Below are positions 11,190-61,627 of a stretch of DNA of 64,000 nucleotides, piece by piece (the first letter of the stretch is position 1; the number at the start of each line of letters is the position of its first letter). The position numbers and the translations under genes are program-made. Source of the DNA: Oncomelania hupensis (Eukaryota > Mollusca > Gastropoda > Littorinimorpha > Pomatiopsidae); the NCBI GenBank assembly GCA_036898135.1, contig CM072512.1:9442928-9506927 (forward strand), read 5' to 3'. The notes beneath the pieces were generated by a model. It saw nothing but the letters and a program-made list of their open reading frames with translations, was not told the origin of the DNA and searched no databases.

Positions 11190-11655
11190 ATCCTATTCTA
11201 TCCTATCCTATCCCGCAACTCGAAGGTGGTTGGAGCACCAAAGATTATCGTTTAACCAGCGTACTCCATCTTTCTTTGTCCTCAGCAACCCTAATGGCTT
11301 CGCTCAGTGTCAAGCCAGTCCATTCTCCAATGTTGTCCTCCCACCTCTTGTTCTGTCTTCCCCTTCTTCTGCCTCTTTGCACCGTGACTTGCAGGACGGG
11401 TTTTGCAAGGCCTGATGCTTTGGTGACGTAACCCTACCATCGGAGTTTCCGTTTCTTCACCACTGTGAGCATGTCATCGTGTTGTCCAATGGCTTGTGTG
11501 ATGGTCTGTCGGACTTCGTCGTTGGTGATGTGATGGGTATAGGAAATGCCCATAAGTCTTCTGTAGCACCTCATCTCTATGCTTTGTATTCTTCGTTGTA
11601 GATCTGCTGTGAGGGCCCATGTTTCGCAAGCGTATAGGAAGATGGAGATGACAGG
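11190..11655 (-). mobile_element. RTE-like LINE 3' fragment, minus strand
   Basis: The (TATCC)n at 11190-11213 is the complement of the family tail. The minus strand encodes FLYACETWALTADLQRRIQS, YTHHITNDEVRQTITQAIG and LTVVKKRKLRW, the reverse-transcriptase C-terminal region. It abuts a plus-strand copy at about 11650. Confidence 0.85.
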
Positions 11656-12715
11656 GGTCTGAGACTGTTGGAGTTTGCCAGATACAACAATCTGATACTG
11701 GTGGTCTCCACAAAAAATCCAGACGATGGACATGGCACAGTCCCGGCTGGGAGCATCATAATCAGATCGACTACATCACGGTCAAGAAACGCTTCAGATC
11801 AAGCATCAACATTGGCAGGACACGCACCTTTCCAGGAGCAGACATCGGAAGTGACCACGATCTCGTGATGATGTCTTTCCGGCTTCACTTGATGAGAGTA
11901 AACACAGCAAAGTGCACTAGACTGAAGTTCGACCTGGACAAACTGCAAGACCCGGAGGTGGCAGAAATATTTCAGGCCACAATTTAATGGAAATTTGCGC
12001 CACTGCTCATTTTGGGAGCTGGTGAAGTAGATGTCAACACAATGACCACCACCTACAACTTAGCTGTGACAGATGCCGCCAAGGGAGATCCTTGGAAAGC
12101 ACCGGCGAAAGAAGAAGCTGTTGATCACAGCTGAACTTTTGGACCTGTGTGATAAACGAAGAGAGATGAAAAAGAAAAAGAACACCTCACAGGGAGCTGA
12201 TGCCTACCGAAAAATCAACAATGACATCCGAAAAGGCTTGCGCACAGCAAAGGAGAACTGAATAGAAGATCAATGCCAGGAAATAGAGAACAGTCTGAAC
12301 AAGAACAACAGCAAGAAGGCTTACCAGACTGTGAAGCGACTGGCAAGTGTTAAACAGCCCAAGGTCTCAACGATCCAAAGCAAGTCTGGCATATGCCTTA
12401 CAGAAGAACAAGAAGTCTTGGACAGATGGACAGAGTACTGCTCTGACCTTTACAACCACACACCAAACGGAGTAGCATGTCCAGTGAACAGAGAAGAAGA
12501 AATCCTTTCATATCTCACAGAAGAAGTTGAGGCAGCAGTGCAATCGCTGAAGAAGGGGAAGTCAGCGGGAGTTGACAACATACCCGCGGAACTGCTTCAA
12601 GCAGGAGGAGAAGCGATGATTGACGCACTCAGCATTATCTGGCAGAGTAGAGAGTGGCCTACACCATGGACCCAGTCGCTTGTCATCACTCTTCCCAAAA
12701 AAGGTAACTTTTACT

Positions 12716-13041
12716 CCTTCGGATGAGAGTATAAACCGAGGTCTAGTCTGTGTCGCATACATTCCATCATAACGGACTTTAAAGATCCTGACGCTCATGT
12801 CCTAGACGGGTGAGTGCCGGTGACAAGAACACACCCAGCATGCACCTAGGTCCTTTTCCCCCATCCCTGGCTGCCCAGGATTGTGCTCAGTTGTCTGGGC
12901 GTCAGACCATGCGCCCAAAGGCTGCGGGTGGGCGTCTCGGGCGGCTTGAGTTAGATCCTGTATCGGCCAGCGCCTTGAGCAGCTCTTGAGCTGGAAAAGC
13001 GCTATATAAGAACGATTAAATAAATAAATAAATAAATAAAC
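12716..13041 (+). mobile_element. SINE B, 5'-truncated copy
   Basis: It lies between the codons for KKGN and FQEC of the LINE. It ends GAAAAGCGCTATATAAGAAC then GATTAAATAAATAAAT, the common 3' end of this family. The tRNA head is missing. A short AACTTT repeat flanks it. Confidence 0.8.
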
Positions 13042-13983
13042 TTTCAGGAATGTGAAAATTACCGCACCATCAGCCTCATCAGCCATCCCAGCAAGGTCCT
13101 CCTGAAAATAATACTCAACAGGTTGAAACCCCAAGCTTAACAAATCATAGCTGAAGAGCAAACAGGATTCAGGGCAGGTCGAAGTACCACTGAACAGATT
13201 TTCAACATCAGAATAATCTGCGAGAAATACCTACAGCACCAACAACATCCATATCATGTGTTCGTAGACTTCAAAAAGGCGTTTGACCGAGTCTGGCATG
13301 CAGCTCTGTGGGCAACCATGAGAGTGTACAACATCAGCCCTAAAATTATTTAAGTCATCAAAAGCCTGTATAACAAGGCTACCAGTGCAGTCCTCCACAA
13401 GAGCGCCATCGGGAACTGGTTCAGAACAACAATCGGTGTGCTTCAGGGATGCCTACTCTCTCCAACACTCTTCAACATCTTCCTAGAGCGCATCATGTCA
13501 GATGCCCTTGAAAATCACGAAGGCACAGTCAGCATAGGGGGAAGGGCAATCTCCAACCTTCGTTTTGCGGATGACATTGATGGATTGGCTGGAGAGGAAC
13601 AAGAACTTGAACAGCTGGTACAGGGGCTTGACACCACCTCCAGATCCTATGGAATGGAAATAATGCAGAGAAGACCAAAATTATGACCAACAACACCAAT
13701 GGCATCAACACGGACATCAAAGTCAAAGGCCAATCCCTCAACACAGTGCATAGCTTCAAATATTTAGGAGCCATTGTATCAGACAATGGGTCCCGACAGG
13801 AAGTCCTCTCCAGGATCGCACACAAACAACTGCTGCCTTGACGAGGTTGATGCCAATTTATAAAGACAGGACCATCAGTCTACATTCCAAGGTAAGGCTG
13901 CTGCGCTCCCTTGTCATCTCCATCTTCCTTTATGCTTGCGAAACATGGACCCTCTACAAAGCATGGAGATGATGTGCTACAGA

Positions 13984-14674
13984 TTGATTGATTGATTGAT
14001 TGTTGCTTTAGGTCCAGCGGACTCTTCCGAGCCAAATCAGGACCGGACAACCCCCGATCCCTATAAAAGATCTGCTGAAACAACCCTAGTGGGAAAATTG
14101 AATGCCCTCCACCGGCCAGTCACTTTACAATAAAGACATCCCACGCAGGGGACGGCTGAGACTTTACCCCAACTACTCGAACCCCCGGTTACAAAAACAA
14201 AATAGAATACAAACATCATCATAAATTACCAACAAAACATATCCATATAACATGCCTATATTGCTAAATAGTAACATCATAGGAAGCCCTAGTGACCACC
14301 CGGCAGAAAGCGTCCAACACTCCCAAGCTGATCCAACAGACCTCATACACAAACAAGGAGTCTTGTCCAGGAAGAGTTTTCAAGAAAAAAGGTAGGTCAT
14401 TGATCTAGCGAAGAAGAAGATAGTATAGCAGAGTGATAGGACAGAGCGGGAATGGGAAAGAGTAAATGAGGAAGACAGCGACAGTGGGAATTTAAAGCAC
14501 TAAATTTCCAGAAAGTGGGGATACTATTTATACTGAAACCCCGGGCACCCCAACGGGGGTACTGTTGCCGCAGTGAATTGGTCATGCCTACAAAGTCAAG
14601 ACTGGGGCTTTCACTTTTCCCTTTATAGGTTAGAACAATCTACAGTGGCAAGATTGCTCATGACCCCAAGGGGT
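13984..14674 (-). mobile_element. Family A, full-length copy, minus strand, with 12-bp target duplication
   Basis: The tail (ATTG)n is at the left and GGGGT at the right. The flanking 12-mer ATGTGCTACAGA is at 13972-13983 and 14675-14686, splitting the LINE sequence for MCYRRLLG. Confidence 0.9.
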
Positions 14675-15168
14675 ATGTGCTACAGAAGACTTCTGGGCAT
14701 TTCCTATACCCAGCACATCACCAACGAAGAAAGTCCGACAGACCATCACACAAGCCATTGGACAACACGATGACCTGCTCACAGTGGTGAAATAACGTAA
14801 ACTCCGAGGGTATGACCACGTCACCAAATAATCAGGTCTTGCAAAGACCATCCTGCAAGGCACAGTGCAAGGAGGTAGAAGAAGAGGGAGACCGAAAAGA
14901 GGTGGGAGGACAACATTCGAGAATGGACTGGTTTGACACTGAGCGAAACAATCAGGGTTGCTGAGGACAGAGAAAGATGGAGTACGCTGGTTAAACGAAA
15001 ATCTGTGGTGCCCCTACGACCTCTGAGTTACGGGATAGGATAGGATATGATAGGATAGGAGGATAGGATAGGGCTGAAAGTCTTGTACCTATGTCACACA
15101 AGTTCGTCCCCTTCCGGCATAGGAAACCAGCTTATTAGGCTATGAAGTGAGCTACTTGAGGCCACCCC

Positions 15169-15169
<1 letters not shown>

Positions 15170-15231
<62 letters not shown>
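15170..15231. repeat. (ATA)n microsatellite
   Basis: An uninterrupted TAA array. Confidence 0.95.
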
Positions 15232-15234
15232 TAC

Positions 15235-15329
15235 ATTACATTACATAATTGTTGCTTTAGGTCCAGCGGACTCTTCCGAGCCAAATCAGGACCGGACAAC
15301 CCCCAATCCGCATAAAAGATCTGCTGAAT
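15235..15329 (-). mobile_element. Family A 3'-end fragment, minus strand
   Basis: It reads from (TTACA)n into GTTGCTTTAGGTCCAGCGGA and stops at AAAAGATCTGCTGA, where LINE sequence begins. Confidence 0.8.
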
Positions 15330-17022
15330 AACGAACCACTTTTTGATGTTTTACTGAGATACGGCATAAACGGTAAATTTATAAAGGCAGTTAAGGCAAT
15401 ATATAGCACTGTGTTGTCTTGTGTTAAAGTTAAAAACAGGTTAACGGATTTGTTTGAATGTTTAGTTGGTTTGAGACAGGGTTGTATCCTCAGTCCTGTT
15501 CTTTTTGCTATATTTATTAATGAAATTGCAGCTGCAGTAGATGAGAACGGATTGCATGGTATCCAGTTGTTACCCGGCCTGGTAGAATTATTTTTACTTT
15601 TATTTGCCGATGATATCGTCCTTCTGTCCGATACTGCCATGGGGCTACAAAATCAGATTAATATTTTAAATACTGCTTGTAAACGGCTATTCTTAAAAAT
15701 TAACTCTAATAAAACAAAGGTAATGGTGTTTCGAAAAGGGGGATTTCTAGATAAAAACGAAAAATGGACCCTGGATGGGAGCGTACTTGAAGTGGTAAAC
15801 GAATACATTTATCTTGGATTTATGTTCACAACGAAAATGAGCTTAAACAGAAGTGTTAGCGCTCTGGCAGTTAAGGGCAGAAGGGCTTGTGTAGAATGCA
15901 TAAAATTTATAGGTAAATTAAATGACATTACCAAAATTTGCTTTTTCAAAATTTTTGACTCACAGGTGCAGCCAGTTTTGATGTACGCCTCTGAAATGTG
16001 GGGCCTGAATAGACTGGACAGTATTGAAAAAGTCCACACATTAGCTTGCAAGCGTTTTCTTAGAGTACCTCTGAAAGTGCCAAACAGATTTGCCTATGGG
16101 GAACTGGGGAGATACCCCTTGTATATCAATAGTGCAGTTCGATGCATCAAATACTGGTTAAAGTTGCTGCAAATGGATGGATCAAGACTACCAAAACAGG
16201 CTTATTACATGCTGCGAAGTATGGACGATAGAGGCAAAGCATGCTGGGCAACACTAGTAAAACAGACTTTGTTTAAATTAGGGTTTGGATATGCGTGGAT
16301 TAACCAGGGCGTAGGATGTGAATCTGCTTTTGTTTCAATGTTTAAACAGAGAATGATGGACCAGTATGTACAAGAATGGATCTGTTCAGTGAGAGAGAAA
16401 GATAATTATTATGTATAGAGTATACAATTTATTCAAGTCAGATTTTATATGTGAAGAATTTTTTGATTTTTTGGACATCAGATGCTTTAGAGACGGTCTT
16501 GTTAAACTTCGCAACGGTGTATTACCTATTAATGGCTCATCTTTTAAGAGATCTATATATAACAATGTTAATATTTTGTGCATCACGTGTAATGAAACTG
16601 AAGATGAAGCTCATTTTATTCATCACTGTCGTTTGTACAACGATATTAGGATGAAATACTTACTCGGCATTAGCGAACATTACACGGTGGTATTACGTAA
16701 TGGATCCACTGAGCAGATTCGCAAATTGGCCTTTTATGTTTTCTACGCATTGCGTCAAAGGCAAACGTATATCAACCATATTTTATAGAGCATTGTATGT
16801 AAATATTAAATTGTCGTAATTATGACACTCATTTTCAGGAACAGGAGACGCGGATGGGTGTCATCGTCGCCATGACCTTGGACATTTGATAATTGTTCTA
16901 TTTTGCATTGGGTTTGCTTGTATTGTTTTTCATGTATTGTATTGTGACCCTTTTCTAAAGGCCAGTGCCTTCAGGAAATAAAAGTTCGTTCGTTCGTTCG
17001 TTCGTTCGTTCGTTCGTTCTTT
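15330..17022 (+). mobile_element. Non-LTR retrotransposon, 3' half with intact FADD motif and (TTCG)n tail
   Basis: A frame open from about 15331 to 16418 encodes reverse transcriptase motifs GLRQGCILSPVLFAIFINEI and LFADDIVLLSD, then a long thumb/C-terminal region. A second frame (16411-16788) overlaps by eight bases and carries CITCNETEDEAHFIHHC, a Cys/His cluster common at LINE C-termini. This looks like a single frameshift. The 3' UTR ends CAGGAAATAAAAGTTCG followed by (TTCG)n at 16985-17022. The 5' half, including the endonuclease, is missing. Confidence 0.85.
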
Positions 17023-17094
17023 CTCTCTCTCTCTCTGTCTCTCGCTCTCTCTCTTCTCTTCTATTCTCTTCTCCTCTTCTTCACGCACACGTAC

Positions 17095-17241
<147 letters not shown>

Positions 17242-17335
17242 TAGTGGTTTTTGTACCCTGGCAAGCCAGGGTACACAGGTTGCTGTTTAAAATGTAGACA
17301 GAGACAACTGTTGTCTGCGAGTTTCATTTGGACGA

Positions 17336-17545
17336 TGATACCTCCCCATATCCCCCTTGATACCTCCCCATATCTCCCTTGATACCTCACCATACCCCCC
17401 ACCCCCTGATATCTCCCCGTCCCACCCCCATGATGACTCACCATATCCCCTTGATACCTCCCCGAACCCACTTGATACCTCCCCATACCCCCTTGATACC
17501 TTCCGTACCCCCCTTGTAACCTACCTGTACCCTCCTTGATACTTC
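17336..17545. repeat. Minisatellite, ~20-22-bp units (TTGATACCTCCCCATAYCCC)
   Basis: Around nine degenerate units based on GATACCTCCCCATATCCCCC. More divergent relatives continue to about 17690 (CCTACCCGTACCCC). It has no stable coding meaning. Confidence 0.85.
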
Positions 17546-17694
17546 CCGTTGATCGTTTCGCAGGTATGGATGAAAGGAATCGACCATGACCATACCCCCT
17601 TATATATACCCGTATCCCCGTTATGCCTACCCATGCCCCTTTAAACCTACCCGTAACCCCCTTTTACCTACACGTACCACCCCATCCCGATCCT

Positions 17695-17940
<246 letters not shown>

Positions 17941-18011
17941 GTTAAAGGCAAAAAGCCTAAATTAAAAAGCAAAATATCCATATTGTAGTGTTAAAAAAAA
18001 ACATTAAAAAA

Positions 18012-18090
18012 AATGGCCCACCGGAAATTTGAACTCGGGTCCCCTGCACGGCAGGCAAAATTCTTACAAACTGAGCTACCAAGCTTTCTT
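18012..18090 (-). pseudogene. tRNA-like sequence, degenerate tRNA-Gly type
   Basis: The minus strand reads GGTAGCTCAGTTTGTAAGAA (A box) and GACCCGAGTTCAAATTTCC (B box), with CCTGCCGTGCAGG in the anticodon position, like tRNA-Gly(GCC). Extra bases and a poor acceptor stem argue for a pseudogene or a SINE head and not a working tRNA. Confidence 0.5.
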
Positions 18091-18559
18091 GCAAAGACCA
18101 TCAATTTTTTTGGTCTATATGAGAAAACATGCTGAAACCTCGATTCGATTTTTAATTAATCAAATTTAATTAGTTAAACACAAAATTTTGTAAGATTGGT
18201 GACATGAGTGCAAAAGTGTTTTGAATGGAAATAAAACAAAATTTGCGGTATTACGGAACGGCAAGTTTCTGACACGGGTTGAATGGAAACCGCGCGCGGA
18301 ATGAGGCTATTGCAGTTTGTGGACATTTTGTTTATTTATTTATCTCAGAAACGGTTAAACGTTCGGTAAGGAAATGTCGGCTATAACGATTTCGCAGGTT
18401 TTGAGCGCACAACAGGCCGAAACCCAGCACCCAGCACTTGCCCAGATCAGCGTCCATACCGGACAAACTTTACAGTAGTGTCGAAGAAGGACTTCCGGCT
18501 AAGCAATTTATATAGATGCGCTCTGCCATTTTTCTCTTCTGTCTTTCTATGCCTGTCTC

Positions 18560-18710
18560 TCTATCTCTCTCACATACACAGACATACACACGCGAACACA
18601 CCCAGACACATACACGCACAGACACACACACACACACCCACGCACATACACATACACGCACACTCGGATAAACACACACACACGCACACACACACACACA
18701 CACACAGCCT
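18560..18710. repeat. CA-rich imperfect microsatellite
   Basis: ACACAC/ACGCAC arrays. The frames on either strand are shadows. Confidence 0.85.
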
Positions 18711-18964
18711 CCTATCTGCCATACACATATCACTCCTACCCACTCAACCTGTCTGTCAATCTCTGACAAACACAGAATCTACCCACTTCCCCCTCCCCCA
18801 CCGAACCCCAATCCGCCCCCAACCCCTACACCTCCAAATCTCCGCCTCCCTCAAGATTCCTTCTCCCTCTCTCTCACTCCATCCTGCTGTACCCTACATC
18901 TCCTTCATCGCGCACACCCCTTTTACTTGTAACAACTTTCCGCCGGGCCACAATGAAATTAGCG

Positions 18965-19270
18965 TCACAGTGGAGTGGTGTTCGGTCTTTCGCACTTCTG
19001 GTTCGCTGTTGCTGTTGTTGAGGCGCTTGTTGTAATGGCACACGGACTTGGGATCGTTGGAACAGAGCCAGGCTTTAATGTCTGTATTGTTTTCATCCCA
19101 AAGCTCCGCATTAAAGTGGCACTTGGGGGGTAGCAGTCTTCAGCGAAGTGTTTTGCGCAAATGGCTGACGACGCAGTTGGTGTCCCGTACTTCGGACCGA
19201 AGTTTACACGCATTTCCTGCACGAATCTCACCTACTTATTTCGCACTTCTTCGTTTTTTGGAAACCTATG
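18965..19270 (-). pseudogene. THAP zinc-finger coding sequence, C-terminal part
   Basis: The minus strand encodes RFPKNEEVRNK, a stop where THAP domains have Trp, VRFVQEMRVNFGPKYG, SSAICAKHFAEDCY and LKPGSVPTIPSP. These are the second half of a THAP (C2-C-H) DNA-binding domain, including the C..H pair and the AVPTI-like box. The first half lies at about 21136-21240, on the other side of a hAT insertion. The in-frame TAG and the split make it a pseudogene. THAP domains occur in transcription factors and in P-element/hAT-type transposases. Confidence 0.8.
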
Positions 19271-21134
19271 CAGGGCCGGACCTGGGAAAGTTGAGGGGGG
19301 GGGGGGGGGTTACAGATTCAGCGAAGGCGCGAAGCGCCGAGCCTTCTAGGGGGGTCCGGGGGCATGCCCCCCCCCCCCCCCCCCCCGGAAAATGTTATTT
19401 TTCAAGGATGCAAAATGGTGCAATCTGGTGCAATCTGAACCTTGAAAAAGCCATTTATGATGGTCTGGGACTTTGAGCTTTTTAAACAAATTGAAATGGC
19501 AAACTCTGGGGTACAAAAATAATCATCTGCCCGTCCCTTAAAAAAACAAAAACAAAAAAACACACACGAACATTTATTTATCAGCAGAGATGTTTTGCAT
19601 ACTGTTATTATTCACCACATTTTGTTGATCGTTAACAGTATAAAGCTTTACCTTGTAATTTAATTTTATGAACATCACCGCCATGCTTTCACTTTCAGTC
19701 TTACCATTTGTGAATTGTATCTTCTGGCAAAACAGTTCACTGCCTCTTTGAAGTCAATATCAACATCCCTGTGCACTTTCAGTAAAGCAAGTCCATTGAG
19801 TCTATGTTGCCCCATTGTAGAGCGCAGGTAGTTTTTCAGGTTGCGCAACTGACTGTTTGAACGCTCACACTCGGCAGTAGTGGCAGGCAGGGTGCAAAGG
19901 TTCTTTAGCATGATGAACAGGTTGGTATAAAAATCCCTGTCACAATGTTTCAGTGCTTCTGATGCCGTGGATGGGATGATAGCTGTCGCATTCTCAGCAG
20001 CACTTCGCCATTTGCAAACCCACCTTTGGTATTCTGCATCAAGGGTAGCGTTGTCTGGTAGATCAGACTCCCACAACATTGCCAGTGTCTTCACCCCTTC
20101 TGGAACCTGCATGAAACCATCCTGGTTGTCTATTAAAGTGCTTGGCACCAGACAGAGACCATCAACTGCTAGGTCAGCATTTTTGAACCTCGAGTCCAAT
20201 TCGATTGACATGTGTTCCAAGAAAGGAATGGCAATGCTAATCTTGAAATATTCTTCTGGAGTGGCCGCAGGTTGGTTGTCACGGAGAGTCTGTCGGGATG
20301 CTTGACGAGGAACAATAACATCAGTTGTCAAAGCATTCGCCATTTTGCTGACTTCACCGAACCAGGCAACGAACGCTGTGTCGACATCTCTTCTAATAGA
20401 AGACATGCAGTTACTGACCTCTTTGATTTCCCTGTAGGCATCGACAACATCTTTTGTCCTTTTCTGCAGCTTCACTGTCAAGGGTTTTAAGTAACGCAAA
20501 CAATTGCGGACGACAACGAATGCAACGAGGAAAGCACTGCTGCTCAAGGTGTGGAGAAAGCCAGTTGCCTTGGTCAGTGTCTCACTGTCCCAATTGTCAC
20601 TGCCTTCACACATTTGTCCCAAACAGTCGTGAACAACCAGAAAGAGAGATGTATAAACCTCCAGTGCTTCATGTTTTTCTACCCATCTTGTTCTGCACAG
20701 ATCAACAAACTTTGTTTTTGTCGTGTCAGGCTGAGATGATTCGATGGTATCTTCAAGTTTTCTTTGTCTCTTTGGAGAGTTTGAGAAAAACAGTGACAGT
20801 TCCCTCAGTGCTCCCATCATGTTCTTCACTGCAGGCAAGCCGCATGCTTTTACAATGCAGAGACTCAAGCTATGGGAAGCACAGTGTCTCAGGTAACAGA
20901 ATGTAATTACTTGTGATAAAAGAATCAGTGGATGAAATTGAGTAGAGTGGAAGAGGATTTATTTTTTATAGTGCCTAGGGGAGAGGGTTGAAATTTCTCC
21001 CCGGATTTACTTATGATTGTAACATAGCCCCCCCCCTCCCCCCCCCAAACAAAAGAAAAAAAGAGAGGTACATAGTCAGGCCAGGGGGGGGGGGTTACGT
21101 AACCCCTGTAACCCCCCCCCCTAGTCCGGGCCTG
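19271..21134 (-). mobile_element. hAT-like DNA transposon inserted in a THAP coding sequence
   Basis: The termini CAGGGCCGGACCTGGG (left) and CTAGTCCGGGCCTG (right) are imperfect inverted repeats. The 5-bp target duplication CTATG flanks it (19266-19270 and 21135-21139). Poly-G/poly-C runs lie just inside both ends. It carries a transposase fragment on the minus strand (19675-20868). The cargo-bearing hAT at 29322-38589 is a relative. Confidence 0.85.
19675..20868 (-). CDS. hAT transposase, C-terminal 397 residues
   Basis: This is the catalytic C-terminal region and dimerisation domain of a hAT-type transposase, of the kind often annotated as '52 kDa repressor of the inhibitor of protein kinase-like'. 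Key blocks are TRWVEKHEALE near residue 60, and LPATTAECERSNSQLRNLKN then YLRSTM near residue 335 (the hAT C-terminal dimerisation motif). The N-terminal part that would hold the DNA-binding domain is missing upstream of the first Met, so it is probably truncated. The ORF itself has no stops. The element could still be fairly young. Confidence 0.8.
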   Translation of the reverse strand: MSLCIVKACGLPAVKNMMGALRELSLFFSNSPKRQRKLEDTIESSQPDTTKTKFVDLCRTRWVEKHEALEVYTSLFLVVHDCLGQMCEGSDNWDSETLTKATGFLHTLSSSAFLVAFVVVRNCLRYLKPLTVKLQKRTKDVVDAYREIKEVSNCMSSIRRDVDTAFVAWFGEVSKMANALTTDVIVPRQASRQTLRDNQPAATPEEYFKISIAIPFLEHMSIELDSRFKNADLAVDGLCLVPSTLIDNQDGFMQVPEGVKTLAMLWESDLPDNATLDAEYQRWVCKWRSAAENATAIIPSTASEALKHCDRDFYTNLFIMLKNLCTLPATTAECERSNSQLRNLKNYLRSTMGQHRLNGLALLKVHRDVDIDFKEAVNCFARRYNSQMVRLKVKAWR

Positions 21135-21286
21135 CTATGCAATGTTAACCCAACCGCTTGTTTGTTTGTACAACCTCCAACGGCACAATATAGGCCACTG
21201 CTCTTCGTTTTCCTGCGTTTTGGTAGAGAAGGGGCACTGGACTCCATATTGTCTACAGCAGTTGACGTCACGAGCCATGTGGTCAC
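21135..21286 (-). pseudogene. THAP zinc-finger coding sequence, N-terminal part
   Basis: The minus strand encodes SSGLYCAVGGCTNKQAVGLT then LH, which has the C-x4-C start and GLTLH of a THAP domain. It is cut by the hAT element right after the His codon and continues at 19270 with RFPK. Confidence 0.75.
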
Positions 21287-21487
21287 GTGAGCGGGCTTTT
21301 CGAAGGTGCAAAAGTTTATTCGAAGAAGATTTTATTAAATATTAAAAAAGGCAGTATTTTTCGGAAAAAAGTTGTTTGGCATGTGACTTCTTTTATTATG
21401 TAGATATTTTGTGCTCAGTTTTATGTTTCAATGATGTTGACCTTTAAAATGCGTAGCGCTACGCAAAAATCCGTAGCACTTGACAGG

Positions 21488-21562
21488 TATGAATCACTGT
21501 TGCTGTTGTTGAGGCGCTTGTTGTAATGGCACACGGACTTTGGATTGTTGGAACAGAGCCAG
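21488..21562 (-). repeat. Duplicate of the THAP-gene segment at 19004-19075
   Basis: CACTGTTGCTGTTGTTGAGG and ATGGCACACGGACTT are repeated with only a few changes. The copy lies 2.4 kb away, just upstream of the first ADAMTS exon. Confidence 0.75.
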
Positions 21563-21585
21563 GCGTTGTGCTAGTTAGTATTTAA

Positions 21586-21600
21586 GTAAAGGCCGTGTAC
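21586..21600 (+). promoter_or_regulatory. Possible TATA-like box of the ADAMTS gene
   Basis: TATTTAAG lies about 85-90 bases upstream of the proposed ATG at 21679, a plausible distance for a short 5' UTR. No transcript evidence is available. Confidence 0.3.
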
Positions 21601-21678
21601 TTGTGGCCGAACAATACTAATTCTTAGGCTCTACCTACCACACAGCGCCTGTTGATGACACAACTCGGGACTGACAGG

Positions 21679-61627
<39,949 letters not shown>

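Larger units (their letters stand above)
11650..15071 (+). mobile_element. RTE-like LINE, long degenerate copy with two nested insertions
   Basis: It starts inside the endonuclease domain (GLRLLEFARYNNLIL) and continues through linker and reverse transcriptase to a (GGATA)n tail at 15040-15071. Recognisable blocks are EEVEAAVQSLKKGKSAGVDN, VFVDFKKAFDRVWHAALWAT (motif A, D present), VLQGCLLSPTLFNIFLE and NLRFADDIDGLAGEEQELEQ (motif C FADD intact). It contains stops and frameshifts and is interrupted by SINE B (about 12716-13041) and a full-length family A copy (13984-14674), so it is inactive. Confidence 0.85.
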
